Shown: in pieces, positions 12,174-24,420 of the stretch
Position numbering within the stretch: position 1 is the stretch's first letter
Layout: the number at the start of each line of letters is the position of its first letter
NCBI RefSeq assembly: GCF_026914265.1
Contig: NC_069123.1
Span: 47,438,949-47,502,948, forward strand
Direction: 5' to 3'
DNA length: 64,000 nt
Source of the DNA: Mya arenaria
Taxonomy: Eukaryota > Mollusca > Bivalvia > Myida > Myidae
The notes under the pieces: generated by a model
What the model saw: only the letters and a program-made list of their open reading frames with translations
Database searches by the model: none
Told to the model about the DNA's origin: nothing
Program-made: the position numbers and the translations under genes

Positions 12174-12509
12174 CATTCGGAGCTCCTCGGCCATTTTTTC
12201 AAAAACAACCTCGGATGTATATGGACGGTTTACATACTTAAAAAGTGGTACGTTTAAGTCCGCTGCAAATAGATCGCGTAGTAATCTTATTTAGTAGTTA
12301 AAATTTATGACTTAACTCTTGGGAATCGTAATTATGTTTGAAATAATACACTTCACTGGCAATCAATTTAAACTGAGAGCAATGAATACAACTCTTAAAC
12401 ACTACATTTAATTAATGCTTTTATTCAAAAAAAATACGGACTACTTCAACAGATATACCGGCATACATCCGAGGTTGTTTTTGAAAAAATGGCCGAGGAG
12501 TTCCGAATG
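12174..12509. repeat. Inverted repeat (foldback), 47-bp arms
   Basis: The arms 12174-12220 and 12463-12509 are inverted copies differing at one base in 47, separated by 242 bp. Each contains ATGGCCGAGGAG followed by (C/T)TCCGAATG in one orientation. Outside the arms similarity fades quickly. This may be a foldback transposon with a foreign centre, or two opposite copies of one short repeat. Confidence 0.65.
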
Positions 12510-14109
12510 AACAATAGGAAGTCGCGTAATCCCACAATAAACAGGACACCAGAAGGAAACGCTTTCAATTATAGGTCGTACAAACAATAATGCGGTTCCA
12601 GTGACTTGACTTTATGGACTGTTTACGCGAGGAATATCTTGATTTGGCACTGGCAGACATTTTGGCAGAGTATTCTGATGTAAATTAATCATTAAGGCAT
12701 TCTTGTATTACATCGTTTACAATATACACCCCTGAGTTTGATATTAATACATGCTATGCACATTTCATCATAATATGGTCTAGTCCCCCGTTGACAACCA
12801 CAACATAAACTTGTAAAGACCTAACGAGTGATTAGTTTTGTAATATAAAATCAATGATACTTGGTCGAGATCAGAGAAAAACTGTGTTTAGTCAACACCT
12901 TTGTTATGTTCGCAATGACAATATATACATGGGTAACAAAGCATTCATTGATTAAGTCAGTTTTACGTTGAATTTGGTTTGTTTTAATTTTAGTGGAGAA
13001 ATAACGTGACATGTTTGATTGAAAGTAGATAGCATTAAGTGTATGAGAATTGAAATAACAATGAAGGTAAGCCTTTTCTTGTGAATTCTCACCTATCAGT
13101 AAAGTCAACTAAGTAACAAAGTATCAAATGATCCATATAAAGCGATATATGTGTATTATGGTTGTTGTTTTTAATCAATGTATAAATGACGATAATAATA
13201 TTACAAAAAAGTGTCTGTTTGCCTTTCGTAGTTTACAAGTAATGGTTACTTCATCCTATATCTTGCGATACTGCCCTCGCCCCAAACAAACGTCGTCCTT
13301 ACACAAATACACACACAAATACACACACAACACACACTGATGGTGTATACTGATATACAACATGTATTATTATAACTCGTTGATATTCAAATTGTGCACA
13401 ATGTAGACACATGTTATTAAAATGGTCTAAGTTCAATGAAAACTAATATAGAATTAAAAAAAAACATGTTAAGTGTCATTCAACACACAAATGTTATTTT
13501 ATTAGGCATGTTGTTTTTGTCCATTGTGACTTCTCAGTATAACATAATGCACACACATTGGGCAGTCACTCTTATAGTTTTGAATACAGAGTTAAGGCGC
13601 TTCATAGATTTAATGGCATCAACAACTCTTTTTCTTAATTCTATTTAATAAAATTAATTCACTTTTTATAAAGTGTATTTACGAATAGTTTTTGCATATT
13701 CGAAATATGATCGTTACATCATTTAAAAATAGGTTTAGGTGAAATTTCAGATATAAATTATGATTCGTATTAATGATGAATTTATTAAATAATATAAAGT
13801 TTCTTTTTTCATTGCGCTTGCATGATCAAGGATCGGATAACTTTAGATTGTAGTCCAACTTGATATTGTGTGAACTGAATGGCATCATATTGAAACCCAC
13901 TTCAAGAGAAACTACTGGTTTTATTTTGATAGCACTCCACATATACTGATGGAGTAACAGTGCATAACCGAGAGAGAATTTGTTCAAAGGGTAACCACTG
14001 AATCAATTGCTTTTATTGTTCAGACACAACATGTCGAATTATATTTGTATCGATAGCATCGGATATCATACCAGTATACCGTATGGTGGCTACCCATCGT
14101 ATCAATTAG
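12510..14109. other. Intergenic, simple sequence only
   Basis: No gene is seen. A short ACACACAAAT-type simple repeat lies near 13300-13337. Confidence 0.45.
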
Positions 14110-16320
14110 CTTCAACGCCAGAATAATTGCTGCTTCGAGTACATGAAAGACAACAAGAATTGCTGTATCAAAGGCTAAAAAGCCAACAAGAATTGCTGCA
14201 TCAAGGGGATGGAAAACAACATGAATTGCTGTATCAAGGGGATGGAAGACAACATGAATTGTTGCATCAAGGGGATGGAAGACAACAAGAATTGCTGTAT
14301 CAAGGGGTTGGAATACAATGTGAATCGCTGTATCAGGGGGATGGAGGACAACGTGAATCGCTGTATCAAGGGGATGGAGGACAACGTGAATCGCTGTATC
14401 AAAGGGGATGGAGGACAACATGCATTGCTGTATCAAGGGGATGGAATACAACGCGAATCGCTGTATCAAAGGGGTTGGAATACAACGTGAATCGCTGTAT
14501 CAAAGGGGATGGAGGACAACATGCATTGCTGTATCAAGGGGATGGAATACAACAAGAATTGCTGTATCAAAGGGGATGGAGGACACCATGAATTACTGTA
14601 TCAAAGGGGATGGAGGACACCATGAATTACTGTATCAAAGGGGATGGAGGACACCATGAATTACTGTATCAAGGGTATGGAAGATAACAAGAATTTCTGT
14701 ATCAAAGGTGATGGGGGACAACATTAATTACTGTATCAAGGGGTTGGAGGACGACATGAATTACTGTATCAAGGGTATGGAAGATAACAAGAGTTGCTGT
14801 ATCAAAGGGGATTGAGGACAACACGAATTGCTGTATCAAAAAGGATGGGGGACAACTAGATTTGCTGATAAAAAGGATAAAAGACAACAGCAATTGCTGT
14901 ATCAAAGGGATGGAAGACAACATGAATTACTGTATCAAGGGGCAGGAGGACAGCATGAATTGCTGTATCAAAGGGGATGGAAAATAACAAGAATTGCTGT
15001 ATCAAATGCGATGGAAGACAACATGAATTACTGTATCAAGGGGAAGGAGGACAACATGAATTGCTGTATAAAAGCGGATGGAAGATAACAATAATTGCTG
15101 TATCAAAGAGGATGGAGGACAGCATGAATTGCTGTATCAAGAGGATGGAAGACAATATAAATTACTGTATCAAGGGGATGTAAGACAATATAAATTGCTG
15201 TATCAAATAGTCAAAATACAACATAACTCACTGTAACAAGGGGATGGATGACAACATGAATTGCTGTATGAAGGGGATGGAAGACAGCATGAATTGCTGC
15301 ATCAAGGGAATGGAGGACAACATGAATTGCTGCATCAGGTGAATGGAGAACAACATGCATTACTGCCACAAGGGGATGGTTGCTGCATCAAGGGGATGGA
15401 GGACAACATGCATTACTGCCACAAGGGGATGGTTGCTGCATCAAGGGGATGGTGGACAACATAAATTGAGTTCTGCATCAAGGGTATTGAGGACAACATA
15501 AATTGTTGCATCAAGGGGATGGAGGACACCTTTTATAACTGCGTCAAGGGAGTAAAGGAAAACAACAATTGCTGCATCAATGTGATGGAGGACGACAATT
15601 ATAGCTGCATCAAGGGGATGGAGGACAGCAATAATTGCTGCATCAAGAGGATGGAAGACAACATGCATTACTGCCGCAAGGGATGAATGCTGCATCAAAG
15701 GGATTGAGGACAGCATGTCTTGTTGCATTAAGAGGATGGTTGCTGCATCAAGGTTACAAATGACAACAATAATTGCTGTCTCAGGGGGTGGAGGACAACA
15801 TTAATTGTTGCATCAAGGGGATAGTAGACTTCATGTACAAGAAAAGAATTGCTGCATCAAGGGTAAAAACATCATGAATGGCTGCATCACAGAGATGAGG
15901 AACGATATGAAATGCGGCATCGTTGCAAAAGGGTTACAGACAACAGGAAATATTGCACCAAAGGGATAAAGTGCAATATGAATTGATGCATCAACTGGGT
16001 TGAAGACAACATCAAGTCACGTTGCATCAAGAGGGTGCATGCCAACATAAATTGCTTCGTCAAGGGAATAAAGGGCAACATAAATTGCTGCGTCAAGTGG
16101 TTTGGGACAACATAAATTGTTGCAGCAAGGAAAACAAGCATTGCTGTAACAAGGTGATAAAAACATCACGAATTCTTGCATTTAAGGGGTACCAGGCAAC
16201 AGGAATTGTTGCATCAAGAGGCTGGTTGCTGCATAAAGGGGGTTCATTACAACATCAGTTGCTGCATCAAGGTAGTGAAGGACGACCGACATAAGTTTCT
16301 TTACCAAGGAAATGAATGAC
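14110..16320. repeat. 33-bp minisatellite, about 2.2 kb
   Basis: The core unit is 'gctgtatcaaggggatgga' followed by 'agacaacatgaatt', 33 bp in the best-preserved copies. Copies are tightly ordered from 14110 to about 15350. Further right they vary in length and in GCTGCATCA versus GCTGTATCA. Because 33 is a multiple of three, long frames without stops appear on both strands; they read as repeats of an 11-residue block and are by-products of the period. I see no start context, splice sites or domain that would make this a real protein. Confidence 0.9.
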
Positions 16321-16491
16321 CACATAAATTGTTTGAAGGAGGAATCTTACTTCACTTCAATTTTAATCTTCTTCACAGATAACCAACTTGTCAAGTTTAC
16401 CTCAAAAGTGTTTTTCTGTTACGAATACGATGATTCAAGTAATAAACTTTAAATTAATACAGTTAAGAATAAAAAAATACATTTCTCCTTG

Positions 16492-16492
<1 letters not shown>
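16321..16492. other. Minisatellite flank
   Basis: This is non-repetitive AT-rich sequence between the 33-bp array and the CAAT array. Nothing is recognised in it. Confidence 0.4.

Positions 16493-16564
<72 letters not shown>
16493..16564. repeat. (CAAT)18 microsatellite
   Basis: Eighteen uninterrupted CAAT units, 72 bp. The perfect state suggests recent expansion and likely length polymorphism. Confidence 0.97.
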
Positions 16565-18297
16565 TAATCAAAAAATAAATCTCCCACTCACTCATTTCTT
16601 CATTGATTTGTTTGTATATTATTTAATTAATGGAAATTTATTGTATTTTATTTTACTTTTACACTTGTATTTAATAAACACTCCAGAGTTTCGATGTTAC
16701 CTTATAAATTGTAATTTTATTTGATTAATGCGCAAGATACCTAAAACGTCGATAGATAAGGAGCAAAGTTAACAACACGTCAATAAGTGTCACATATTTT
16801 CTTCTTATTGTAATCCAAATCAGAACATTATTCAAATGAGTGTTTTTATAAACGCATAAAACGAGAACTACCCTTTTATCATTTTTCACACGCATGTCAA
16901 GCAAACATAAGTACGTCTTGAGAATAAATTACGTGACATGCAAGCTTCAAGTGCATTATAGACAATTAATATTAACAGAAATCGATGGAGAAAAACAGAC
17001 CGAGGTAATGCCTATTAACTCCTGTGTATTTTAACATACGGGCAACGGGTAATATCAATTGATCCTAATATTTTCAATACTTCTTCAACGGCAATTTCGA
17101 TCCGGATAAAGGCCATTGTGCGGATCTGTGTGTGTTTAAAGTTATTTGCGCTTAAGAAATACCACCAAACTTGTTTAAGACATAAAGAGGATTTGTTATT
17201 TAAAAACGAACTTTGGAAGATTATATTTAAAGAATTTTACGGGAAAATGTATAGTGTTAGCATTTGTGTTATATTTACATTCGCATATTGCACTACGTGG
17301 TAAATTACTGAGCAACTCTTAATAGCGATAACGGACATACACAAACGGTTTTTATTACAGTAAGTTCTATTTAATATTTAACACGATTAAGTTTAGTATT
17401 AAATAACAAAAGTAAGATGACTTAAGTAAAAACGAAACAAGCCAACGAATTTTATTATAGGTGTTTTAATGTGTATATTTATTGTATTTGGTAATAGTTA
17501 CCACACCCGCTACCCGAGCTATTGAAACTAAACACGAGCACAAAGCGCGACTTGTATAATATTTATAAATTTAGGCACTACTGACTTTATATTCAGTCAA
17601 TTTAAGAAATGTAACACTCGCGTGCAAAGAACATGCATACCTTACAAAAAGATGGTACAAAAGGTATATTGATAACGTCGTTTATATTTCAAGAACATTT
17701 ATCTTTGCAGGAATAAGTCATATTTAATACTAAGTATCATACACGATTATACTTTTGTTGGCCGAACATCTGACTTATTATGTCGATATTGATAAGCCAA
17801 ATTTGATTTGGAAATAGCATCGTAGCTACGTACATAGTAATTCCGTTAAGTTATTTATACTTGTAATACAAACTATTAAATTACTTTTGTCTATTCAAAC
17901 ACTTCTCTATTATCAATCCTAGATCAATACTAACTTTTGAGACGACGAAGAACGTTTAACGAGGATTATATATTTTAGATAGAATGATAGATATTTATTA
18001 ACCAATTAATATTTGTATGACCGAGGTTAATCATTTAACAACATGTACTTTTAGAAATTATTTTTAAGTTGTCAAAATATTCTACAATACTTTTCAGTTA
18101 CATTATAGATTATATACTTGACGTGTTCACTTAATTCATGGCCATTTCTATGCAATTACAACATTTTTATTGTATATTTTCAGACCAAGCTTATTCAGCC
18201 TTCTGCGCCAGGATCCTTGTTTCCCCTTGCCCCTGTTCTAATATGGCGGCAAACACATTAACGTTTGTGACTCACGTCACGTCAGCTGGGTACCAGC
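16565..18297. other. Upstream region of the coiled-coil gene
   Basis: No exon is found. The last 300 bp should hold the promoter and 5' UTR of the gene starting at 18298, but I see no clear TATA box. A TGA at 18268-18270 lies in frame upstream of that gene's ATG. Confidence 0.4.
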
Positions 18298-21200
18298 ATG
18301 GAGGTTGCCAGGCACAAACCCGTCGATAGACAGGCCACATTCGATACTGAAGCCCAGACAGGCAATCTCCAACTGCCTGTCATCGATACGAATGCCGATA
18401 TAGTTTTAAAGACTAAAGGCAAAGACAAAGTCGTAAAAGACTACAACGCAAATACACACTACAATAAAAAACAGCCCGTGTCAGTGAAAGACAACGAGAA
18501 CGTTAAAATTAAACAACACAGCTCTGAAAAACAGAAAGAAAGGAATAAAAAGCCAGTAACTGGAACTCAACTTGCGAATTCTAAACAAGAAAGCAAAGAT
18601 TCAAAACGTCCAAATGTCTCAAACCCTACTGTTAAAACAGTAGCATCAACTAAAAAGGAAAACGATACAAAGGCGAACACCCGAGACAAAGACAATAAAC
18701 TTCAGGCACAAAATCACAACAGTGATTCTAAACAAACTCAAGCAATTGCAATTTCAAAATCTTCATCACTCAGCAAAGCTATCGAAGCAAAGCTTGCGGC
18801 AAAGGAACAAGAAAAGAAAGGTGCTGAAAACGGGGTCAAATCAAGTACTGCAAATAGTACAACAGCCAAAACAGTTCCAACAAAAAGCAATGTTGCTGTA
18901 ACGCAAAGAGTAGCGAAGAATGAACCTCTAACGAGCGTGCAAAAAATAGGAAAGGCTGATCAGACTGCTTCACAAAAGCCGATCAAGAGTGAAACTGATT
19001 CAAGCAAAGAGAAATACAAGGAAGGAAATTCCAGACCAGCAGAAAATCAGCAAGCTGCAGCAAAAGCTTCAGTCCTAAAAGGCATTAATAGGAAAAGAAG
19101 TACAAGCCCTGTCAAAAGGGACCCGATTTCAAAAAAGGAACTGAAAGTTGATAAGGACATTATTGTGAATGCTAACACAAAAGGTAAGGAACTTAAATCC
19201 CCCCGTGAAGTAAAAGAAAGGGAAAGTAATAAACATCCATCTGGGAGCAAGAGCCCACCAAAGGTTGAATCATCAGTTAAAAACCAAAACAGCCCGAAGA
19301 AAATCGAAAAGCAGGCAGATCAAATAGATATTGAAGATTCTAATAAGCCAACATCATTACCGACTACTTTGAATAGTGATAAAAAGACGGTTGGCAACGC
19401 AAAAAAAGAATCTCCAAGGAGATCTTTAGACAACGAAACATTTCATGTAAAAGTTGACGATAGCATAAATGAAAAGAAAAGCGATAATGTAAAGTCAGAG
19501 GTTAGATTATCTACTGATAGTGTAGGGTCGCTGAGTGAATCTCAGAAGCAAACGTACGTTTTATCCCCTTCACCAACAAAAGTTGGGTCTCATTACACAA
19601 GAACGAATCGTGTGTCCAATCCTGGTAGGCTCAGTCCTTCAAACGAATCAGTCGAACCAATAAAACTCGATATAAAGCCTGAAGCAGACCGCACGAAAAT
19701 GAACGGCCGAGAAACGTACGAACACGTTTACGCAGAGAGAAACACATTACTTAAAGCTGAATATACGTATAAAAAGCGTATAAAACAGCTAGAAGACGAA
19801 GCAAATGGATTTTTAAGAGCCATTGAGGATCTGACGGCGGAGAATCGACAGCTTCGGGATCAACTTGAACAATTAGAAGGTGGTCTACATGTTCAAGGCA
19901 AAGGAGAGAATTTGGACAATGAAAAAATAGCTCGACTTGAACAGAAAAACGCAGAATTAGAGTTAAAAGTGACAAGTCTAGAAAATGCAAACAGACAAGA
20001 CAATTCAGCAGCCGAAATAAGACAATTGAAGGAACAAATTGTTGAACTTCAATCGGATAACCAAAAGTCAAATGATGAAAACAAGCGTCTTAGGAGGGAA
20101 AGCGATGAAAATAATAAAATAATTTTAGCACTTGAAGCAGAAAAAACAACACTTACAAAAAATTCGAACGCATCTGTATCCGAAAAGCAAAATAATATGC
20201 ACGATCTAAATAATGAACAAAAACAGACGAATAAAGCATTAAAGGAATACAAAGCCAAAGCTTTGTCAATGGAAAAGAAAGTTGACGCCCTTGAATATGA
20301 AAATAAAACATTGTCGGATTCGCTAGCACAGAAAAAGAACGAACTAGATGAAATGCTTGGGGTAATGAGAGATGAAAACAAATTTGACAATGAAATTAAA
20401 GATTTAAAAGCACAAGTTTTGAAACTAAACAAAGAAAAGCGGGAATTAGAAATGGTCAAAAACAAAGAAAACCGATTGCTCAATGAAAAAATACAAGACA
20501 CCAAAACAGAACTAGATAATAAGACAACTGAATACGATGAAATGAAAATAAAATTTGATCAAATGGAAAAGGAAAATAAAAAGATAAAAAGTGAACTTGG
20601 TCCTACAAAGAGGGAAGTGGAAAGACTTCGACAGGAGATCGATAGGTTGAAGGCCGAAAATGAACAATTGAGAAAGGAACTAGATGAAACTAGAGTCAAG
20701 CATGGTAATCTTTTAAGCGAGACGAAAAGTGCAAATAAAGATATAATAGAGGCCAAAAACAATTTGGAAACGTTCAACAAAGACCTGCAATCGATTGTTT
20801 CTGACAAGGAAAGTCAAATAAGTAAGCTTATCCATCAACTTGACTCAATGAAAGAAGATCGAGATAATGAACGGAAGGCGCTAAAAGTTGAAAAGGAAAA
20901 ATTAATTTCTGAAAGTCAGAAGGTCGAGCAGTATCAGATTGAAAATAAAAAGTTGGATTCTGATTTAAAACATGTCATGGAAAAGTTAGATGAATCCAAA
21001 CTTAAAGAAAAACATTTGAATCTACAACTGGAAGACAGAGACTTCAAAGTTTCAAGTGTTGAGCAACAGGTTTTCGAGTTAAATGTTAAACTGGATAATC
21101 ATTCAAAACGAATGAATGATTTAGACAGAGAAAAGAGGGAAATGGAAAAAGAAAAACGGGAATGGGATGTAAAGAAGGATAAAATCGACGATATTGAAGC

Positions 21201-21696
21201 AAGTAATAGAAGACTCATTGAGGAAAATAAGCGACTTAGAGGACAGTTAGAAATGTCAAGCTCCTTGACAGCTGACTTGGTGAAGCGTCCGACAGAGCAA
21301 CCAAAAGATGAAAAGGGCATAGTTGAGGCGTGGGTTAATGAGAAAATACCATCTAACCAGCATGCTTTATATGTGCAAAAAGACAATCACAACAGAAAGC
21401 GTGTTCATCTTGTTAATCCGGACTTGCATAAAAAACGTCAGCCCTTCAGTAAGTCGAGTCCTAGTAAACCGTCTAGAAGGGTTGATCAAAGAAAGGTAGA
21501 ATCTAAGTCGTCAAAATCCCCAAGTCGAAGTCTTGAAGACTTGAGAAAAGCATCTGACACCAGAACACCAGAGTCTGAGCACAGTCTTCCGGAATTGAAC
21601 AAAGACATGCGTCTCACGGGCGGGTACGGGACTTATTCAGGGTACCGGGAAATACATGCTAATAGAATCAGGGCAGCGCATAAAAATGTGTACTGA
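18298..21696 (+). CDS. Lysine-rich long coiled-coil protein, intronless
   Basis: A single open frame of 1132 residues; I do not recognise the family. Residues 1 to about 470 are low-complexity, rich in Lys, Ser, Asn and Gln, with SPKK/SPVK-like basic motifs, and look disordered. Residues about 475-985 form a long heptad-rich coiled coil (YAERNTLLKAEYTYKKRIKQ at its start, then repeated LE.EN..L patterns). The last 145 residues are basic and Ser-rich and end in a Tyr-rich motif, GGYGTYSGYREIHANRI. There is no signal peptide or membrane segment. The first in-frame ATG is at 18298, with an in-frame stop 30 nt earlier; AATAAA follows at about 21979. Composition suggests a cytoskeletal, microtubule-associated or centrosomal scaffold, but that is inference. 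The lack of introns contrasts with the other genes here and could mean an old retrocopy or a single coding exon with an upstream non-coding one. Confidence 0.8.
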   Translation: MEVARHKPVDRQATFDTEAQTGNLQLPVIDTNADIVLKTKGKDKVVKDYNANTHYNKKQPVSVKDNENVKIKQHSSEKQKERNKKPVTGTQLANSKQESKDSKRPNVSNPTVKTVASTKKENDTKANTRDKDNKLQAQNHNSDSKQTQAIAISKSSSLSKAIEAKLAAKEQEKKGAENGVKSSTANSTTAKTVPTKSNVAVTQRVAKNEPLTSVQKIGKADQTASQKPIKSETDSSKEKYKEGNSRPAENQQAAAKASVLKGINRKRSTSPVKRDPISKKELKVDKDIIVNANTKGKELKSPREVKERESNKHPSGSKSPPKVESSVKNQNSPKKIEKQADQIDIEDSNKPTSLPTTLNSDKKTVGNAKKESPRRSLDNETFHVKVDDSINEKKSDNVKSEVRLSTDSVGSLSESQKQTYVLSPSPTKVGSHYTRTNRVSNPGRLSPSNESVEPIKLDIKPEADRTKMNGRETYEHVYAERNTLLKAEYTYKKRIKQLEDEANGFLRAIEDLTAENRQLRDQLEQLEGGLHVQGKGENLDNEKIARLEQKNAELELKVTSLENANRQDNSAAEIRQLKEQIVELQSDNQKSNDENKRLRRESDENNKIILALEAEKTTLTKNSNASVSEKQNNMHDLNNEQKQTNKALKEYKAKALSMEKKVDALEYENKTLSDSLAQKKNELDEMLGVMRDENKFDNEIKDLKAQVLKLNKEKRELEMVKNKENRLLNEKIQDTKTELDNKTTEYDEMKIKFDQMEKENKKIKSELGPTKREVERLRQEIDRLKAENEQLRKELDETRVKHGNLLSETKSANKDIIEAKNNLETFNKDLQSIVSDKESQISKLIHQLDSMKEDRDNERKALKVEKEKLISESQKVEQYQIENKKLDSDLKHVMEKLDESKLKEKHLNLQLEDRDFKVSSVEQQVFELNVKLDNHSKRMNDLDREKREMEKEKREWDVKKDKIDDIEASNRRLIEENKRLRGQLEMSSSLTADLVKRPTEQPKDEKGIVEAWVNEKIPSNQHALYVQKDNHNRKRVHLVNPDLHKKRQPFSKSSPSKPSRRVDQRKVESKSSKSPSRSLEDLRKASDTRTPESEHSLPELNKDMRLTGGYGTYSGYREIHANRIRAAHKNVY

Positions 21697-22510
21697 ATAT
21701 GTGTAGTTGTGTTCACAAATGTGTTGCAAATGCGGTGCCACTTGTAGTTAAAGTGTTATGTATATGAGAAACAAGACACGGGAGGTCATGTTAGAGATAT
21801 TTTTAAATATTGCGAAAGTGCTCTGTATATATCATATATGTGATTATTTCGATTAGATTGTCATTTGTTTGTTTCTACTTTATCTATACATTGTAATTAT
21901 ATTTGTATGACTGTTAGATAAACGTTTGAAAAAACACACACATTATTTCACAGTGTTGCTCAATATGTTCGCTATACAATAAAATTATACATAGAACATA
22001 GAACATGTTACTATAAACAAGAATTGCAAAATTAATCGTTATCTTAATTGCAATTTCCAGGCAAACTTGCTAAATTGATTGTATATGAAAGTAATCTGAT
22101 GATGCAATGATATCTTTACTCAGACATGCCACGCCGAGTACGTTTGGCGAGAACCATGCTACAATTATAGTACCCGCCACCAACCATTATAACAATAAAT
22201 CTCATGTTTGGTTCTTGTAGGTCTTTTATTAAGCCCGCCTTTTTCGACGGCTGCTTGTTGAAAGGAATGAAAGTGTTGTTTCTTCTCAATGTGCGTAATA
22301 ACGTTCCCGAGGGTGAACCTGCTGTTGTTTTGTCCTTTCACGCTTCATTTGCGGTTATTTCAAGAAAAGGACAACGAGTATTAACCATTTCATGTCGGGT
22401 TGATTCTGCCACTTTACATGTATATCCGGGTACTCTGGTAACTGCTGATAAATGTCGATCGGGAATACGTGTCCAAAATATCTGCCCGTCCATGCCCTAT
22501 GCCATGTTGT
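21697..22510. other. 3' UTR of the coiled-coil gene and intergenic DNA
   Basis: A polyadenylation signal AATAAA lies near 21979. An open frame at 22204-22539 has no recognisable domain and overlaps the start of a degenerate repeat, so I do not call it a gene. Confidence 0.4.
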
Positions 22511-22514
22511 GTCT

Positions 22515-22755
22515 CGCTGCCGAATTATCACTGCCTTAGTGTGTACAGGAGCCATTGCGTCATTGTCTTCAGGCGCCGAATTCTCACTGACAAAATTTGC
22601 CGATCAGCCGAATTCTCACTGCCAAATTTTGCCCAGCAGCCGAATAATGACTGACATATTATGTCCAGCAGCGGATTTATCTCTGTCATATTGTATCAAT
22701 CAACAGAATTTACAATCTTCTGTTAAGCAGTGGAATCCCACTGTCATATTGTGAA
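22515..22755. repeat. Degenerate minisatellite, unit about 35-45 bp
   Basis: The phrase 'gccgaatt(c)tcactgaca' with 'ttgcc-agcag' recurs about six times with drift (22519, 22574, 22606, 22640, 22672 and 22733 are anchor points). Copies are strongly diverged, so this array is older than the one at 23.8 kb. Confidence 0.6.
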
Positions 22756-23039
22756 AAAGCACAAGGAGCAAAGATCAAAGCAAGCATCATGTCTGTTACG
22801 TACATATATACTTGCAGCTTACTATGAAACATAGAGTAAACTACCAAAATAACGCGTTCTGTGGAGAACTCGAGAACTTTGATGTTGACCACATTTATAA
22901 ACATTTACTCTTTCATAAAGTTTATATTAGCTGTTTCTTTAATTCCTTTTCAAAGGCCAATTATTGCAGGATGTACTTCTATTCGTAAATAAGCAAAGTA
23001 TGTGCATCGGATCTGATGGACATTAGTTCTTGGGCAATT

Positions 23040-24420
23040 ATTTTGGACAAGGCGAATCATTTCTTAGGTAATACATTGGGACAAGGCAAACATGTTCTCA
23101 GGCAATGGTGTGGGACACGGCAACCCTGTTTTTGGACAATGAGGAGGGGGGCGGCAAACCTGTAATATCCTGAGGCAATGCGGTGGGACACGGCAAACCT
23201 GTAATATTCTGAGGCAATGCGGTGGGACACGGCAAACCTGTAATATTCTTAGGCAATGAGGTGGGGCACGGCAAACCTGTTCTGGAACAATGAGGTCGGG
23301 CACGGCAACCCTGATCTGGGACAATGAGGTGGGGCACGACAAATCTGTTCTGGGGCAATGAGGTGGGACACGGCAACCCTGTTCTTGGGCAATGAGGTAG
23401 GACACGACAAACCTGTTAAATCCTGTGGCAATGATGTGGTACAAGGCAAACCTGTATTATCCGGAGGCAATGAGGTGAGACACGGCAAACCTGTAATATA
23501 CTGAGGCAATGCGGTGGGACAAGGCAACCCTGTTCTGGAACAATGAGGTGGGACACGGCAAACCTGTTCTAAGGCAATGATGTGGGACGCGGCAACCCTG
23601 TTCTGGGACAATGAGGTGGGGCGCGGCAAACCTGTTACTAGGCAATGATGTGGGACACGACAACCCTGTTCTGTGACAATGAGGTGGGACGCGGCAAACC
23701 TGTTAAATCCTGTGGTAATGATGTGGTACATGGCAAACCTGTACTATCCCGAGGCAATGAGGTGGGACGTGGCAAACCTGTTCTAGGGCAATGAGGTAGG
23801 CTGGGCTAACCTGTTCTGTTGCAATGAGGTGGGACAAGGCAAACCTGTATATCCGAGGCAATGAGGTGGGACAAGGCAAACCTGTATATCCGAGGCAATG
23901 AGGTGGGACAAGGCAAACCTGTATATCCGAGGCAATGAGGTGGGACAAGGCAAACCTGTATATCCGAGGCAATGAGGTGGGACAAGGCAAACCTGTATAT
24001 CCGAGGCAATGAGGTGGGACAAGGCAAACCTGTATATCCGAGGCAATGAGGTGGGACAAGGCAAACCTGTATATCCGAGGCAATGAGGTGGGACAAGGCA
24101 AACCTGTTCTGAGGTAATAAGGTTGGACAATGCAAAGACGTGAGACAGTGGAAACTAGTTCTAAGGCAATGAGGTGGGATAAGGCAAACCTGTTATATCC
24201 TAAGGCAGTGAGGTTAAACAAGACAAAGATGTGAGACAGTGGAAACTAGTTCTAAGGCAATGAGGTGTGACGAGTCAAACCTGTTCTGAGGCAAACATTC
24301 TGGACAAGGCATACCTGTTCTAGGACAGTGAGGTGGGAGAAGGCAAACCTGTTCTATAGCATAGAGGTTGGACAATGCAAAGACGTGAGACAGTGGAAAC
24401 TAGGTGCCACAATGTAAACT
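23040..24420. repeat. 34-39 bp minisatellite with a homogenised 37-bp core
   Basis: The unit is 'ggcaatgaggtgggacaagg' followed by 'caaacctgt' and a variable tail. From about 23820 to 24095 there are roughly seven to eight virtually identical 37-bp copies ending in ATATCCGA. On both sides copies are diverged and of mixed length. There are no unique spacers between copies, so it is not a CRISPR-like array. The stop-free frames across it on the minus strand are by-products of the repeat. Confidence 0.9.

Noticed and set aside
14020-15728. Long open frames on both strands reading as repetitive proteins
   Set aside because: They follow from a 33-bp period that is a multiple of three. Several frames are open at once, with no splice or start context.
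22204-22539. A 111-residue open frame
   Set aside because: No domain is recognisable and it overlaps a degenerate repeat with shifted frames.
23820-24095. Regular 37-bp repeats as a CRISPR-like array
   Set aside because: There are no unique spacers; units are directly contiguous and the genome is animal.
23064-24221. Minus-strand frames of 100-170 residues with VCLVPPHCLG-type repeats
   Set aside because: They are translations of the 34-39 bp minisatellite; frames switch wherever unit length changes.
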